64,000 bases of DNA, taken from contig JAAALK010000289.1 in assembly GCA_019279435.1 (NCBI GenBank), positions 88,567,023 through 88,631,022 on the forward strand. The letters run 5' to 3'. Below are positions 9,729-22,059 of this stretch, piece after piece (position 1 is the first letter of the stretch; every line of letters starts with the position of its first letter). The notes below the pieces were generated by a model. The model was given only the letters and a program-made list of their open reading frames with translations. It searched no databases and had not been told where the DNA came from. Position numbers and translations under genes: made by a program. Source of the DNA: Zizania palustris (Eukaryota; Streptophyta; Magnoliopsida; Poales; Poaceae).

Positions 9729-11411
9729 ATGGATAAGAACACAAAGATCCCTATGTTTGATGGTCGAGACTATGCCTATTGGAAGGTGCGCATGGAGACT
9801 TATTTGCTTAGCCAAGGAAGTACGATATGGGACATTGTTGCATCCCAGTATATGATTCCTGAAACTCGTACCTCAAAGACTGAGAAGGCTCAATATGAAT
9901 GTAATAGCAATGCTAGAAACATTCTTTTTATCTGTCTGAGTCGCAACGAGTTCGACAGGGTCCAACACCTTCGTACTGCTCGAGATATTTGGTCGACTTT
10001 GAGTACTTTTCATGAGGGCACATCGCAGATTAAGGCTAGGAGGCAGAGCACGTATAATAAAGAATACCAAATGTTCGTGCAAGGCCCTGGCGAATCTGTT
10101 GATGCTTTGTTTGCTCGCTTTGATGGCATTGTTAGTAACTTGCGCTCCACTGGGACGCTAGCTTACTCAGATCATGACCGAGCGATCAAACTTCTCTATG
10201 CTCTGGATCGTAGCATATGGGATGTTAAGATCTCAAGCATTGAAGAATCTGTGAGCTTTGATACTTTGACATGCGATGAACTTTTCAGTAAGCTTAAGTT
10301 CACCGAGATCGCCAATGCATCTCGTTCTGGGATTGGGAGCTCTTTGCCACAATCCATGGCACTAGTTTCTGGTTCCGGCAGTGGCACCTCATCTGGAGGT
10401 AGCATGTATGGTGTGTGTGCTTTATCTGGGGGATTTGCTTTGTCTTCCTTGTTCTCTATCACAAAGGAGCAAGTGGACACATTAGACGATGAAGAGCTTG
10501 CTCTCATAGTCAAAAAGTTCACTCGATTCTACAATGATAGAAGAGATCAAAGGAGGGGAGGCTCTCGAGGGTGTTTCGAGTGCGGAGACCTAAATCACAT
10601 TAAAGCCAACTGCCCAAAACTAAAAGCCAAAAATGAACGTGAACAAAAGTATCAGAAAAAAGATAAAAAACCGTTCTACAAAGGAAAAAGAAGAAAGGTG
10701 GCGAAAAGAATGGCTCGAGCTTTCATGGCAGCACTCAGCGACATCGACAACACCTCGAGTGAAGATCCCAGTTCTGATGAAGATGAACCAGACAAGAATG
10801 ACAAGAAGAAAGAAAAGATGAAGGACTTCAACGGCCTCTGCTTCATGACCAACGGCAAGCAAAGCAGCGATGAACCCGACGTATCTGAGGTTAGTCTATC
10901 ACTTGATCAATTACTTGTGCAAAACGATGAATTACATGATGCAATGATTTCACAAGATAGACTGCTCAAACTTGCTGCTAAAGAAAGAAAAGAACAAAAG
11001 CTTAAAATTGAATCGCTGTCTATTGAACTTTCTTTGTTGAAATATAAATATGAAACTACTGATTATGAGTCATGTCTTATTTTGATGGATGAATTTGCTC
11101 AGTTGCGTCTAATTCATGCTAAAAACATTGAAAAACTTGAAAATGTTCAGAAGCAACTAATAGTGGTGGAGTGTAGTCCTAATGCCATCGATGAATGCTT
11201 AGACTGCACCCTTCTGATTGAGAGTGTTAGTGTGAGAGATAAACATATCAATGAGCTTAAGGCTAGATTGGAGAGTGTTGAGTGTTCTAAGGATGTGCAG
11301 CCGGCTTGTCCCACCTGCATCACCTTGAAGGACAAACTCAGCTTTGCTAGAGAGCAAGGAGAGAAGCTGAAGTGTGAGAATGATTATCTGCTTTCCATGG
11401 TAGATAAATGA
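9729..11411 (+). CDS. Copia gag protein of element F
   Basis: The gag protein packages element RNA into cytoplasmic particles. The chosen ATG begins MDKNTKIPMFDGRDYAYWKVRM, the usual copia gag start; the open frame extends a little upstream only from a TTG. Residues 1-220 contain the UBN2/gag-polypeptide region. A zinc knuckle CFECGDLNHIKANC (CX2CX4HX4C) lies at about 10571-10612. Next come a Lys-rich stretch and an acidic Ser/Asp/Glu region, and the last 180 residues look like a coiled coil. The length of 560 codons is large for copia and typical of SIRE types. It ends in TGA, after which the same frame continues toward the second knuckle, so the stop could be a mutation or the gag end. Confidence 0.8.
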   Translation: MDKNTKIPMFDGRDYAYWKVRMETYLLSQGSTIWDIVASQYMIPETRTSKTEKAQYECNSNARNILFICLSRNEFDRVQHLRTARDIWSTLSTFHEGTSQIKARRQSTYNKEYQMFVQGPGESVDALFARFDGIVSNLRSTGTLAYSDHDRAIKLLYALDRSIWDVKISSIEESVSFDTLTCDELFSKLKFTEIANASRSGIGSSLPQSMALVSGSGSGTSSGGSMYGVCALSGGFALSSLFSITKEQVDTLDDEELALIVKKFTRFYNDRRDQRRGGSRGCFECGDLNHIKANCPKLKAKNEREQKYQKKDKKPFYKGKRRKVAKRMARAFMAALSDIDNTSSEDPSSDEDEPDKNDKKKEKMKDFNGLCFMTNGKQSSDEPDVSEVSLSLDQLLVQNDELHDAMISQDRLLKLAAKERKEQKLKIESLSIELSLLKYKYETTDYESCLILMDEFAQLRLIHAKNIEKLENVQKQLIVVECSPNAIDECLDCTLLIESVSVRDKHINELKARLESVECSKDVQPACPTCITLKDKLSFAREQGEKLKCENDYLLSMVDK

Positions 11412-12202
11412 ATAGAGGGGAAAGGGAAAATGGATCTGCTTTTGGATAAAACTAAAATGTGCGCTGACAGGGAAGGGTTAGCTCTTGGGTTAGGTTATGA
11501 GAGGACTTCATCCAGTACCCCGAGCCAAACGGTGTTCACTCTACCTACTACCCTTGAGAAAGAGAGAGCCTAGTTAGACACACCACAAAAAGCCAAAGAT
11601 CCTACTCAACCCAAAAAGATAATCATTTCTTCACTCAAGACAGACTCAAAGCAAAAACCTAGGAAAACTATGAGGTTCGCACCAGAAATCTATAAACCTG
11701 CACCAAAGAAAGTTTTCCATTGCACTTATTGTCATCGTATCGGACACTTGATTGGTTTTTGCTATAGACGCATGAAAGATGAACGTCGTGCTTATGCTTT
11801 ACATTCTCATCCTTCATTTGATATGCATGACTATGATTATAATGTTTATACTGATTATGAGGCTCCTTACAGCTATATCAGTGGCTATGCCCATCATGGT
11901 GTATATTTTACATTGTATGATGATAGACCACGTAGGCATTTTGGTCCTAATTATTTTAGGAGGACTCAGCGAGTTGCAAGGAGACCACATGTGCAGTATG
12001 ATTCTCATCACACACAGTCTCCTGCTTTACCTACTTCTTGGGTAGTTCAGCGCTGGATACCTAAGCATCTTATCTCTAAACCCAACACTGAGTACTCGAG
12101 ATTTTTATTCTCTACTTAGGGAAGTCATGGGAGGCTGGAGGACAAGTGGATCATTGATTTCGGGTGTTCACGACACATGACCAGGAAATCTTCATGGTTC
12201 TC
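11412..12202 (+). pseudogene. Second zinc knuckle and start of protease (element F)
   Basis: The gag frame continues after the TGA, with TAG stops at 11571 and 12117. A second knuckle CTYCHRIGHLIGFC (CX2CX4HX4C) is followed by a Tyr/His-rich region, as in SIRE-type elements. The protease active site follows at about 12153-12180 as DFGCSRHMT. Copia proteases normally have DSGCSRHM, so the residue after the catalytic Asp is Phe instead of Ser/Thr. The frame is then cut at SWFS by solo LTR J and resumes at 14188. Aspartic protease would have cut the polyprotein; this copy is inactive. Confidence 0.75.
12198..12202. repeat. Target-site duplication TTCTC (left copy)
   Basis: TTCTC lies directly left of solo LTR J and again at 14188-14192 directly right of it. 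Confidence 0.9.
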
Positions 12203-14187
12203 TGTTGGACCGGAAACGGCGACCAGAGGGGGGGTGAATGGGAGCTTTTAAAAACTTGGGCTAAAAACAGCCTTCGGTTTTAATTCTGTCTACTGCGGAA
12301 CAGGCTTCGAACACCAACCTTCGAAGGTCTGGTTCAGAGGTATTTGACAGCTCCGAACACAGGCTTCGCAAGGAGTAAAAGTCCGAAGCCAAGAAGACTT
12401 CGCTCCACCCACGCCCCGAAAACAACTCTGCTAAGTCAGTGCAGGATCCGCACACAGGGTGCTTTGAGCAGGCTTCGCACTTCACCCTTCGCAAGAGTGG
12501 ACTACCCTCTGAGGACTTTGACCAAGTACTTAGCGACAGCAACCGGTGCTGGGCTTCGTACACTGAAGGTCTAAACGCACACTAACCGACTTCGCTAGGG
12601 GCTTCGTCACGATAAAAACACGGGCTTCGATCAGGGCTTCGCTAGTAAGCAGTGAGGTCTCGCCTCCTGTTACACAGAGCGAACGCACACTGAAAAGCAC
12701 ACTTCGCACAAAACACACTTCGCCTAGACAGGCTTCGGTGCTCTACGACTAGCGAGGTATGCAAACAAGCTCAAGCAGAAACTCAACACTGAAGCAGGGC
12801 TTCGCTGCTTGAACAAGGAACACAGTATGTGGAAGCTACTACAAGAACTCAACAATGAATGCTCAAAGTGTTAAATGTTACCTACCCAGCCCTCATATTT
12901 ATAGCCACAATTCACCCAAGTGAATTGACTACTTTACCCCTAGGGTTTACATTGGTTTTATCTCTACAGAACAGAGGGGTACAAAAGGTAGTCAACTTTA
13001 TTCTGGAGGCTTCTCTGTCAGTTTTGCAGAGGGGACAGCGTCAGCTTTTTGCAAAGCAGACAATGTCAGCCTTTGCAGTCTTTGACCTTTCTGAAGCCCC
13101 CCTTCGCACGCGAGGGGTGCGGTAGCTTCGGCGAGAAGCCTTGAGCCTGACGGCCTTCGCTTCACCGAAGATAGCCTTCGATACAGTGACGGTTTTGAGC
13201 TGAAGCCGTCAAAGCCCTTGGGCCTTCGCACCACCACCTCCGGAGTGGACCACCATGGCTTCGCAGCTTCTCCCAGCTTGAACTCCGTTAGTCCGTGTAC
13301 CGAAGCCATGCATGGCCGAAGTACCACAAGACAACCTCACTCTGGAGTTAGCCTCACTCCGAAGCCTGCATCACTCTGAAGCCCTCCTTCGGAGTACCAC
13401 CCTTAGAAGTCCCTCCTTCGTCCAAGGCCTCCGCATGAAGCATTCCATGAGCACTTCGTCACAGTGTATCTCCCCGAGCACACTCCTCAACGAGCCTCAC
13501 CCGGACCATGCCTTCGATGCACCTCGACTTCTAAGACCTTCGTCGGGTAGCTTCGAGTGTTTCCCTCCGGAGCACAGCTCGAGCACCTTGCCTCTGCTAA
13601 GGACTTGATCCACCAAACCCCGAAGTTACTCCATCCGGAGTACCCTTCGAAGTGCCTCGCCCCCGAGGACTTTGTCTCGGAGTACCTTCGCCCAGAGCCA
13701 CGCTCCGCACTTACTGCCTTCTCCTGGTGCACCTCGACCCGAGGTCCGACCAAGACCCCTTCGCAGCCACCGTGACGGAGCTCCCCGCTCCCCTGGCATC
13801 AAGCCTCCCGCTTGACCCGGGTTCACCTGCTACGAACCGTCCGTCCCCTCCGAAGTCCCATGCGCACCACAAACAAACAAACAAGTGTATCCAGTACTCT
13901 GGAGACCTCTCCGGGTTAGCAACCTTCAGCACACACTCCGGTGTACCGCCCAAAGTATCGAGACCTTTGGTACAAACCCAGTAATCGTGTACTGTCGGAC
14001 CCCTCCGACAGGCACACTCTGCTGCAACAGCTGCAGCAACCAAACCCACCGAACCCTTCGGTGAAACCACCTCCGAACACCTTCGGAGGTCCAACGTCCG
14101 AACCCCTTCGGAGGTACCCCTTCGAACCAGAGGTTAACCACAGTCAATCACTCATCACAGACTCCGAAACCAACCCTTGGTTTCTCA
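12203..14187 (-). mobile_element. Element J: solo SIRE-like copia LTR
   Basis: This 1985-bp segment begins TGTTGGACCGGAAACGG and ends TTGGTTTCTCA on the plus strand, with TTCTC on both sides. Removing it with one TTCTC restores SWFSSFTSARQRETITFG in frame with element F. Its left end shares GCGACCAGAGGGGGGGTGAA with the LTR end of element H, and its right end read on the minus strand (TGAGAAACC) matches the start of H's LTR. Hence it is a minus-oriented LTR of the same broad group. A minus-strand TATA box (CTATAAATATGAG) is at about 12893-12905. It is rich in CTTCG words. No internal region remains. Open frames inside it are not genes. Confidence 0.92.
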
Positions 14188-17100
14188 TTCTCCAGTTTCA
14201 CCTCAGCTAGGCAGCGCGAAACCATCACTTTTGGAAACAATCGCAAAAGCAGAGTGAAGGGCAAAGGTATGATAAAAATTAATGAAAATGTCACTCTCTC
14301 TAATGTTGCTTTGGTTGAGGATTTAGGTTACAATCTGCTTTCTATTTCACAATTGCTCGATGAGGGTTTTGAGGTTCATTTCAGTCGTGATGCTTCTTAT
14401 GTGTGTGATTCTTCTGGAGCTTTTATTTGCAAAATCTTAAGAGTAGGGAGAATTTTTGGGGCTGATTTCACTGAGTCTTTTGGTTCTTCTCATTGTATTT
14501 TAGCTGAACTATCGTCTGAGCTTTGGAAGTGGCATAGGAGACTAGGGCACATGAGTTCTGATTTGCTTGTGAGATTGAGTGCCCTAGGACTCATCCGAGG
14601 ATTGCCCGAGCTAAAAATTGAGAAGAATCTCCTTTATGCTCCTTGTTGTCTAGGTAAAATGGTTGCTGCCTCACATTACCCCATAAAAATGGTGATGACT
14701 AAGTGACCCGGTGAGCTTTTACATATGGATACAGTTGGTCCATCCCGGGTTAGCTCGTTAGGTGGCAAATGGTAGATTCTTGTTATGGTTGATGACTATT
14801 CTCGTTACTCTTGGGTTTTCTTTCTCGTAAGCAAGGATGAAGTGTTCATACACTTTTGGAGCTTAGCACTAAGGCTATTCAATGAACTCCCTGGTGCAAT
14901 GAAGGCTCTTTGAAGCGATAACGGCACCGAGTTCAAAAATAGCTCTTTTGCAGAATTTTGTCTTGAACATGGGATTGAACATCAATTTTCTACACCAAGA
15001 GTCCCTCAACAAAATGGTGTGGTTGAGAAGAAGAATCGTACTCTTGTGGAGATGGCTAGGACGATGCTGAATGAGCACAGGACTCCTAGAAAATTTTGGG
15101 CTGAAGCCATGAGTACAGCATGTTACATCTCCAACAGGATATTTTTGCGCTCTTTGTTGAATGTGACTTCTTATGAACTTCGCTTTGGGAGGAATCCCAA
15201 GGTCACTCAGTTCAGAGTGTTTGGATGCCATTGCTTAATCTTAAAGCGAGGTAATTTGGATAAATTTGAATCACGCGCATCTGATGGGATCTTTTTGGGC
15301 TATTCTTTATATGGACACTCTTATCGTGTTTTCAATCTTTAAACTAACACATTGGTTGAATCTTGTGATGTAACTTTTGATGAAACTTCTCCATGTGTTA
15401 GCCCTAACTTTAAATTTGCATGTGAACACGATATGAGTGAAACGCTTTTTGAGGAAGAAGATCCATCAGACGATGAAGATCTTGAGGTTGTACAACTACC
15501 TCCCTCCACGGTGACTCCAGAAGCTTCGACTACTTCAACTACATGACCTGAAGATTCCACTTTTGAGAGTCTGGAGCAAACATCAGCAAGAGTTGAGGGG
15601 GAGATTCTGTCGCAGAGAGAAGCACCGCTTCGTATTCAAAGAATTCATCCCCCAGAGCAGATCATCGGTGAGCTAAATAAACGAGTAACCCGATCGCACG
15701 CTCATTTTGTTGATTCTGCTTTTGTTGCTGATTTTGAACCATTAGATGTTAGTCATGCTTTGTCTGATGCAATTTGGGTCAACGCCATGCATGAGGAACT
15801 TGAAAATTTTGAAAGAAATCACGTTTGGATTCTCATTGATCCACCCCCTAACATTCATTTAATTGGTACAAAATGGATTTTCAAAAACAAACAGGGGGAG
15901 GACGGGGCGATAGTGAGAAACAAAACTAGAATAGTGGCACAAGGGTATACTCAAGTCAAGGGGATTTATCTTAGAGAAATTTTTGCACCGGTAGCTCGAC
16001 TTGAGGCCATTAGGATGTTCCTTGCTTTTGCCTCTTCGCGCGGTTTTAAACTTTTTCATATGGATATGAAAAGCACGTTTTTGAATGGTTTCATAGGAGA
16101 GGACGTTTATGTCAAGCAGCCTCCTGGCTTGGAGGATCCCAAGTACCCCCATAGAGTGTTTAAACTTCACAAAGCATTATATGGGCTCAAACAAGCACTG
16201 AGGGCCTGGTACGACTGCCTGAGGATGTTCTTGATCGAGCATGGGTACATGATGGGGTCCGTTGACAAAATGTTGTTCGCTCTCATGCATGGTAAAGACT
16301 TCATACTTGTTCAGATATATGTCGATGATATAATATTTGGTGGTTCTTCTCATACACTTCTTGCTAAGTTTGCAGATTCGATGAGCAAAGAGTTTGAGAT
16401 GTCAATGATGGTCGAGCTGACCTTCTTCCCGGGTTTGCAGATCAAACAATGCAAACAAGGAATTTTTGTCCATCAAACAAAATACATGAGAGATTTGCTT
16501 AAACGATTTGACATGTCTGACGCTAAACCTCTTGCTACCCCAATGGGTACTTCTATTGCTCTTGATCCAGATGAAGACGGAGAAGAGGTGGACCAAAAGG
16601 AGTACCACATAATGATAAGCTCCCTCATGTACTTGACGGCTACGAGGCCAGACATACACTTTGTTGTGTGTCTATGCACTCGTTTTCAGGCTTCTCCTAG
16701 AGCATCACATCGTCAAGCTATCAAATGCATCTTAAGGTACCTCAAGCATACTCCTGAATTCAGTATTTGATATTCTGCATCATCTTCATTATGCTTGAGA
16801 GGTTTTTCTGACGCTGACTTTGCTGGTTGCCGGATTGATCATAAATGTACTTCTAGGACGTGTCATTTTCTTGGATCTTCTCTTATGTGTTGGTCTTCAC
16901 ACAAATAGTCTAGCGTTGCACAGTCTACAACTGAGGCTGAATATGTAGCTGTCGCTAGCTGTTGCGCACTGATTTTGTGGTTGGTTTCTACTTTGAGGGA
17001 CTTTGGGTTGGAGTTTTCACGTGTTCCACTCTTTTGTGATAATACAACTGCAATTAGTTTAGCAAACAACCCAGTACAACATTCTAGGACCAAATACATT

Positions 17101-17310
17101 GACGTGCGTCATCACTTTTTGAGATATCACAATGAAAAAGGCGATATTGAATTGCGTTTTGTCGATACTCAAAACTAGCTTGCAGATATTTTCACCAAGC
17201 CTCTCGATGCTTCTCTCTTTGCATTTTTAGGAGAGAGCTTGGCATTTGTCATCCTTATGGCATCATGTGAGGGGGAGTTGTGTACATATGCATATGCTTC
17301 TAAAATATGA
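14188..17310 (+). pseudogene. Copia pol of element F: integrase, RT, RNase H
   Basis: One frame runs from the restored protease to the TGA at 17308, with stops at 14704, 14773, 14911, 15340, 15544, 16768, 16906 and 17176. GAG-pre-integrase (WKWHRRLGHMSSDLL) is at about 14525, followed by integrase with HMDTVGPSRVSS, SDNGTEFKN and QQNGVVEKKNRTL. The RT core starts near 15760 (WVNAMHEELENFERNHVW), includes YGLKQALRAWYDCL, and has an intact YVDD at 16318-16329. RNase H contains AQSTTEAEYVAVASC and the tail DVRHHFLRYH, then ADIFTKPLD. These enzymes would copy and integrate the element. No env-like gene follows. Several stops are C-to-T changes, for example CGA to TGA at 14911. Confidence 0.85.
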
Positions 17311-18319
17311 TTAATTGCTTTTACATGTCGATGACTTGTGTGTGCACTTTACGATATTGTCATGCTTCTAAAATATGATTGTGCTTAGAATGAACTTATC
17401 TATCTATATGTGTTGAGCATGGCTTTTCATTGCGAAAATTTGAAAATGGTCATTACCAAGTCTGGTTTCTAGCATGAATAGGCTTTGGTGCTTTAGCGAT
17501 TCATTTCTTACTTGATATCCTTGTCCTTGTCACTTGGATACTCATATGCAACTTGATCATGTTTGCTAAAATTAAATAAAAAAATGCAAAATTGAAAAAT
17601 GAAAAAAAATGGAAATGTTGAAAATGGATCAAAAGTGCTTAAGTGTTGATAAAATTGAAAAGATCCAGGTGTGTTTGCATAGTCGCACTACTTTGTTCTG
17701 GACTGCATTCCATTGCAGTTTGGTTTGAACTGGGATATCGAGTGTATACCAAGATCAACGCCTTAAGCTTCTGATGGTTTATCCTAGGCTTGTCTTGATC
17801 CGTTAGCATAAGTTTGACTTGCAAATAACCCCTGGCATTAAAAAATGAAAATGGAATAAAAAGTTTACTTTTCTCGCATATCAAGTTTGCTGCAGCTCCT
17901 TGTAGTGGGATGTGCTTTTCGAGTTGGTTTGTGACTAGCTGTTGTGCTTCTTACCTTGCCATGTCTAGTTCACTAGTCTGGGTAGTGATTCTTTTGTTTG
18001 CTTAAACTTCAAACTGCTTGCTCATACGAATATGTAGATTGTGTTTTATTCAAAGCTTGCCATGCAGTTTAGTCAGGACAGTTTGTGAGTCACACAAAGT
18101 ACTTGTACTGTAATTGGACTTTTTCATATTCTAGAAGCATTGCATGGTCACTTACTCTCTCGACTCATGGGGCTATCTTGATGTCTGCATTGCCAAAGGG
18201 GGAGAGTGCTTGGAGGATTTGGAGCTTTTTGATGAGTTGATGAGTTTGCGATCTTTTGGAGGATCTTTTGGAACTTTTTACTTTTGAGTTTTTGTGTTTT
18301 GCTTTATCATTTGGCAAGT
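17311..18319 (+). other. Non-coding 3' internal region of element F
   Basis: About 1 kb without coding signal separates pol from the insertion of element B. A stretch around 17590-17830 is recognisable in inverted form in element H at about 40080-40270; for example TTGCAAATAACCCCTGGCA here corresponds to GCCAGGGGTTATTTGCATG there. It is therefore a conserved untranslated part of SIRE-like elements of this group. The region continues at 29504-29612. Confidence 0.6.
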
Positions 18320-18324
18320 GACAT
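18320..18324. repeat. Target-site duplication GACAT (left copy)
   Basis: GACAT directly precedes the TG end of element B and recurs at 29499-29503 directly after its CA end. Confidence 0.93.
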
Positions 18325-18819
18325 TGTTGGCGTAAAAGATTACGCTAACAGGTTTCTGTAGAAGAGAAACTGACAAACGAAGTGTTTGCGAAGAGAACTG
18401 TTCTAAGCCTCCGAAAGATAATAACTTAGAATAGTTCGAATGTGTGTATTGAATAACTTGTATTCGGTCCCTATTACAAGGTGAAATGGGGGGTATTTAT
18501 AGGACCAAACATTAAGGAAAAGACCTATTTACCCCTCTATTACAACCGACATAGTGGAAAACTATTCGGTTCCCTTAATAGGGCTAAAATGGTAAAAGAC
18601 TAATCTAATGAGAAAGAAGATAAGTCTTCCATCTTAGCTGGCAGAAAAGATCTTGGAGGGTCTTAGTTCGAAGATGTACTACGAACCAATGCCTAACTTC
18701 GTACTTCGAACTTGGTTCCGAGTATCTTCGAAGATGATCTTCTGGGAACCTTCGAACCTGCTGTCGGCATTTATGCTGCTTCGGCAATAACCCCGAAGAT
18801 GAGATATTTTCCCCCAACA
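18325..18819 (-). repeat. 3' LTR of element B
   Basis: A 495-bp LTR begins TGTTGGCGTAAAAG and ends CCCCCAACA on the plus strand. It is nearly identical to 29004-29498. The stretch immediately to its right, 18820-18840, read on the minus strand as GAGGGGCTAC, is the polypurine tract at the internal border. Confidence 0.95.
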
Positions 18820-20217
18820 GTAGCCCCTCGAATACGCTTCTCCGTTTGACCTGTAACGTTAGGAGAGCAGTATACGGAAGGAAAAAATAACCAAACATAG
18901 GGGTTATTGGTTTTTATTTTATCTCCGAAATGTACGAAGATATGAACTTCGAATCAGTCTTATGGTAATTGCTTTTCGAACTATCTTAGAACTGACTCAA
19001 GAAGTTCGAAAGTCTTTTAGACTTAGAGAAAACAACCGTTAAGTTTCTGTTTCCAACGGAAACTGTAGTAAGCGTTAATCTCGGGGAAAAGTAACGGCAG
19101 GAATGCGAAACGACACAAACTAAAAGTAAAAAAGTGAAATCTAGGCTATAAATAGAAGGCCTAGAAGTTACTTGGTTACCTTTTCATCGTGTTCTTGCAA
19201 TCAAAAACTTTTTAGCCCTTTGAGTTCTTGAGCTCTAGCCTCCATTTCCTCAGAGCAATCCGGCGGTCGCGATGGTGAAGACTAAAGGATCTGCACCTCC
19301 GTCGGCCTTGGCCCGGCAGCAGGCGGCCGCAGCAGCAGCGGCAGCAGCGTTGGCGGCGGCACCTCCGATGCCAGCGACGACATCCATGGCGGCAGGGGGG
19401 AGAAATCCCCAAATCGCCGATGACCAAGGTCTGTGCCTGCCATCGACGAAATATTTGGATCAATCTTTTGAGTTGGGGCCTTCTACCTGCAAGAGGGAGT
19501 CTTTGGCAATCACAGTAGGGGGAAAAATTAGTAATGGAGTTATGATCCGGAAGTCAGGCAAAGAATCAATTCCATCGCCAAGACCCGGAGAAGTGGTGGT
19601 ATTCGAAGCCTTCTTCGAAGCTGGTTTGGGCCTCCCTGCAGTGGACTTCCTGGCGGAGGTACTTGATCTGTTCCATGTAACCCTCCCCCAATTATCTCCT
19701 AACGCAGTATCTAGATTAGCTATCTTCGAATGGGCGCTGAGAGCCGAAGGTTGCGAGGGAAGGGCAGAAATCTTCGCTGCACTTCATAGAGCAACTTGCC
19801 AGCCGAAGACCTTCGTAGGCTCCGGAGGTGAAAAAGTGGTGATATCCTTCGGCTCTATCAACTTTAGACTTCGAGATGAGTATGCCCTTCAGTTTCCTGC
19901 CAAGGCCATCAATGCTAGATGGTACACTGATTGGGTTCTGAGATGGTTCTATGCCGAAGTTGGAGCAAGCAGTCCTCTAGCTGGGCCCCTTAAAGAAATT
20001 CAATTCCGGAAAGAAGCCTTAGTGCAGCCCAAGGAAGGCCAACTCGAAGCTCGTCTTAACCTGCTTCAAAAGATTAGCCGAAGGTTAAGCATGCGGGCCT
20101 TAGCCGAAGAATTTCTCGGACTTCAAATTCCTCCACTGATGGCCAACTGGCCTATCGTCTTCGAGGATGAATCAGAAGGCGGTCTCCGCAAGATCAACTT
20201 AACTTCGAGCCCTGCAG

Positions 20218-20286
20218 GTAACTTCGAAACCAACATGCATTATACATATTTACTTCGAAGAAAGACTAATTTGATTTATTTTTTAG
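20218..20286 (+). other. Intron 1 of the antisense gene (element B)
   Basis: The sequence starts GTAACTTCG after CCTGCAG and ends TTTTTTAG before CTTCTTCAGCC. Splicing gives Ala-Ser-Ser-Ala-Pro across the junction. Element A has an intron at the same codon and phase (53416-53495), giving Ala-Ala-Pro. It is 69 nt, a multiple of three without stops, so an unspliced frame also reads through. Confidence 0.65.
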
Positions 20287-21120
20287 CTTCTTCAGCCCCT
20301 ATTACTTCAGAGCAAATTGTAAGGGCTTCAGAGAAGATTTTGGGTGCACCAACTCCGACTGAAAAAGAATGGAGAGTTAAATTGGTCGGGAGTTGGGAGA
20401 GGTTTAACAGAGTATGGGGAATGTTGGAGTTGACTCCGCCCCCTCTGATGGACTTGGTGCCTTCGGAGAAAGGACCCAAGAAGAGGACAGCTGAAGCCGG
20501 AGCTTTGAGCTCCGCGAGGACTCCGGTGAAGAAGGTGGCTCGGAAGCCAAAAAAATATCGCACCTTCGGATCCTGCGCCTTCGAGCTCAAGAACCTCAGT
20601 CTCTGGTTCTAAAGAAGATGAAGGTATATTATTAGTGAGATTGATTGATGAAGATGCAGCTCAACAAAATATTCACATTGAAGACATAATTTAGGAGCCC
20701 CCTGCTGTAGAAGTACATCACGAAGACATAATTCAAAGGCCTTCGACAACTTCGGAGCCGCACCCGGAGGTCACTCAACAGGGGCCTGGAAGGGGTAAAA
20801 GACACATAGAGCCTCTCCCTACTCAAGGATCAACTTCGTCTGAGTCAACAGATGAAAGTGAATCAACTGAGGGGGGGCCATCTTCGGAAGTTCCAAGGAC
20901 CTCAGGAGAATGATCCGGACCTTCGTCAAGCAGGGATGACCAAAGGGCTTCGGCAATGCTCCCTCTTTTGACTCCTTTTTTGGAGCCAACTGGGCTTCGG
21001 ACTCTGCTCAAACCTTTAGGTCGAGTGAGTCGCAAAGTCGGGGAGACAGAGCTGGTAGCAAAATTAAGCAAGGCGAAGAGTTCGGAGCTTAACGTTGCCC
21101 TGGAACGAGCGGCCTACCAG

Positions 21121-21235
21121 GTACGGAGCACCTTCGAGCCAATATCTTTAGCAAATTATATTGGGTTCGGAGTACATCTTCGAACCAGCAGCAAATTAAA
21201 CATGAACAATTTCTTACTTTAGTTTTTTTTCTTAG
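21121..21235 (+). other. Intron 2 of the antisense gene (element B)
   Basis: It runs from GTACGGAGC to TTTTTTTTCTTAG. The upstream exon ends LERAAYQ and the downstream exon begins QAVLTRAATLSSE in phase 0. Element A has the matching intron at 54747-54830 after LERATLQ. Confidence 0.65.
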
Positions 21236-22059
21236 CAAGCAGTCTTGACCCGCGCTGCAACTTTATCAAGCGAGAATGAAATTGCTCAGCTTCGGGAAGA
21301 AAATGAAGCTCTTAAACGCAACTTATCTTTCTCCGAAGCTAGAGTACTTCAAATGGATAATATGATTTCAACGGAGCGTAGGGCCAGACAGGGATTGGAG
21401 GCTGCTAATAAGGAGTTCGAAGCAGAAAGAATTGTGCTTCGGGCTGAAATTGAAAAGATGCGGTTGGAGCATGCTAGTGTTGGGTCCGAACTTGTAAGGC
21501 TCCAAGAAGAAGCTAGCCGACTCCTAAACCAGAAGAATATTTTAACTATGGAGAATGCTAGGATTTCTGGAGTTTGGCAGAAACGACTTCGAGCAAGGAT
21601 GCACTAACTGAAGAAAAGCTCAAGTCGGAGAAGGTAGCTACGGAGGTCATCGAACAGATGCTAGGTGTTCTGGAGTACTTCGGTACTACTGGATCACTTC
21701 CTTCGGATGACAATGTGACTCTACTGCGCCGGCTAAAAAGGATCCAAGGAGCAGCGAAGCAAATGAAGACGGCAGGCATTCGTTATGGAGAACTCTCTGG
21801 ACAAGTGTCTGCCCTCGGACTACTTCGTTACTACGAGGATTTGGGCCGAACAATTACTCCGAGCGCAGAGGGCTCCATTACCTTCGACAACGAGCGGCTT
21901 TTGAATCCTTCCGAAGGCGTGACTGCCGCTTGGCGAGCCTTTCAAACCTCATGGAGAGCCGAAGGCCGTTCCGCGATCAAGGCTTGGATCGATGAAGGCC
22001 AACGCCAGAAGCAAGTTCGGAGCCAAGCTTCGAGCAGTCAGCCTCCTCCGAACCCGCAG

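Noticed and set aside
13312..14210. Several plus- and minus-strand frames of about 100 codons
   Set aside because: They lie in solo LTR J, are rich in CTTCG-derived Ser/Leu/Arg codons, and have no domain.
17311..18319. An envelope-like gene after pol, as in some SIRE elements
   Set aside because: No long frame or membrane segment is present in F, and the corresponding region of H is also non-coding.
19212..19463. Arg/Cys-rich minus-strand frame that might look like a zinc-binding peptide
   Set aside because: It is the complement of the alanine-rich GCG/GCA repeat coding tract of the antisense gene.
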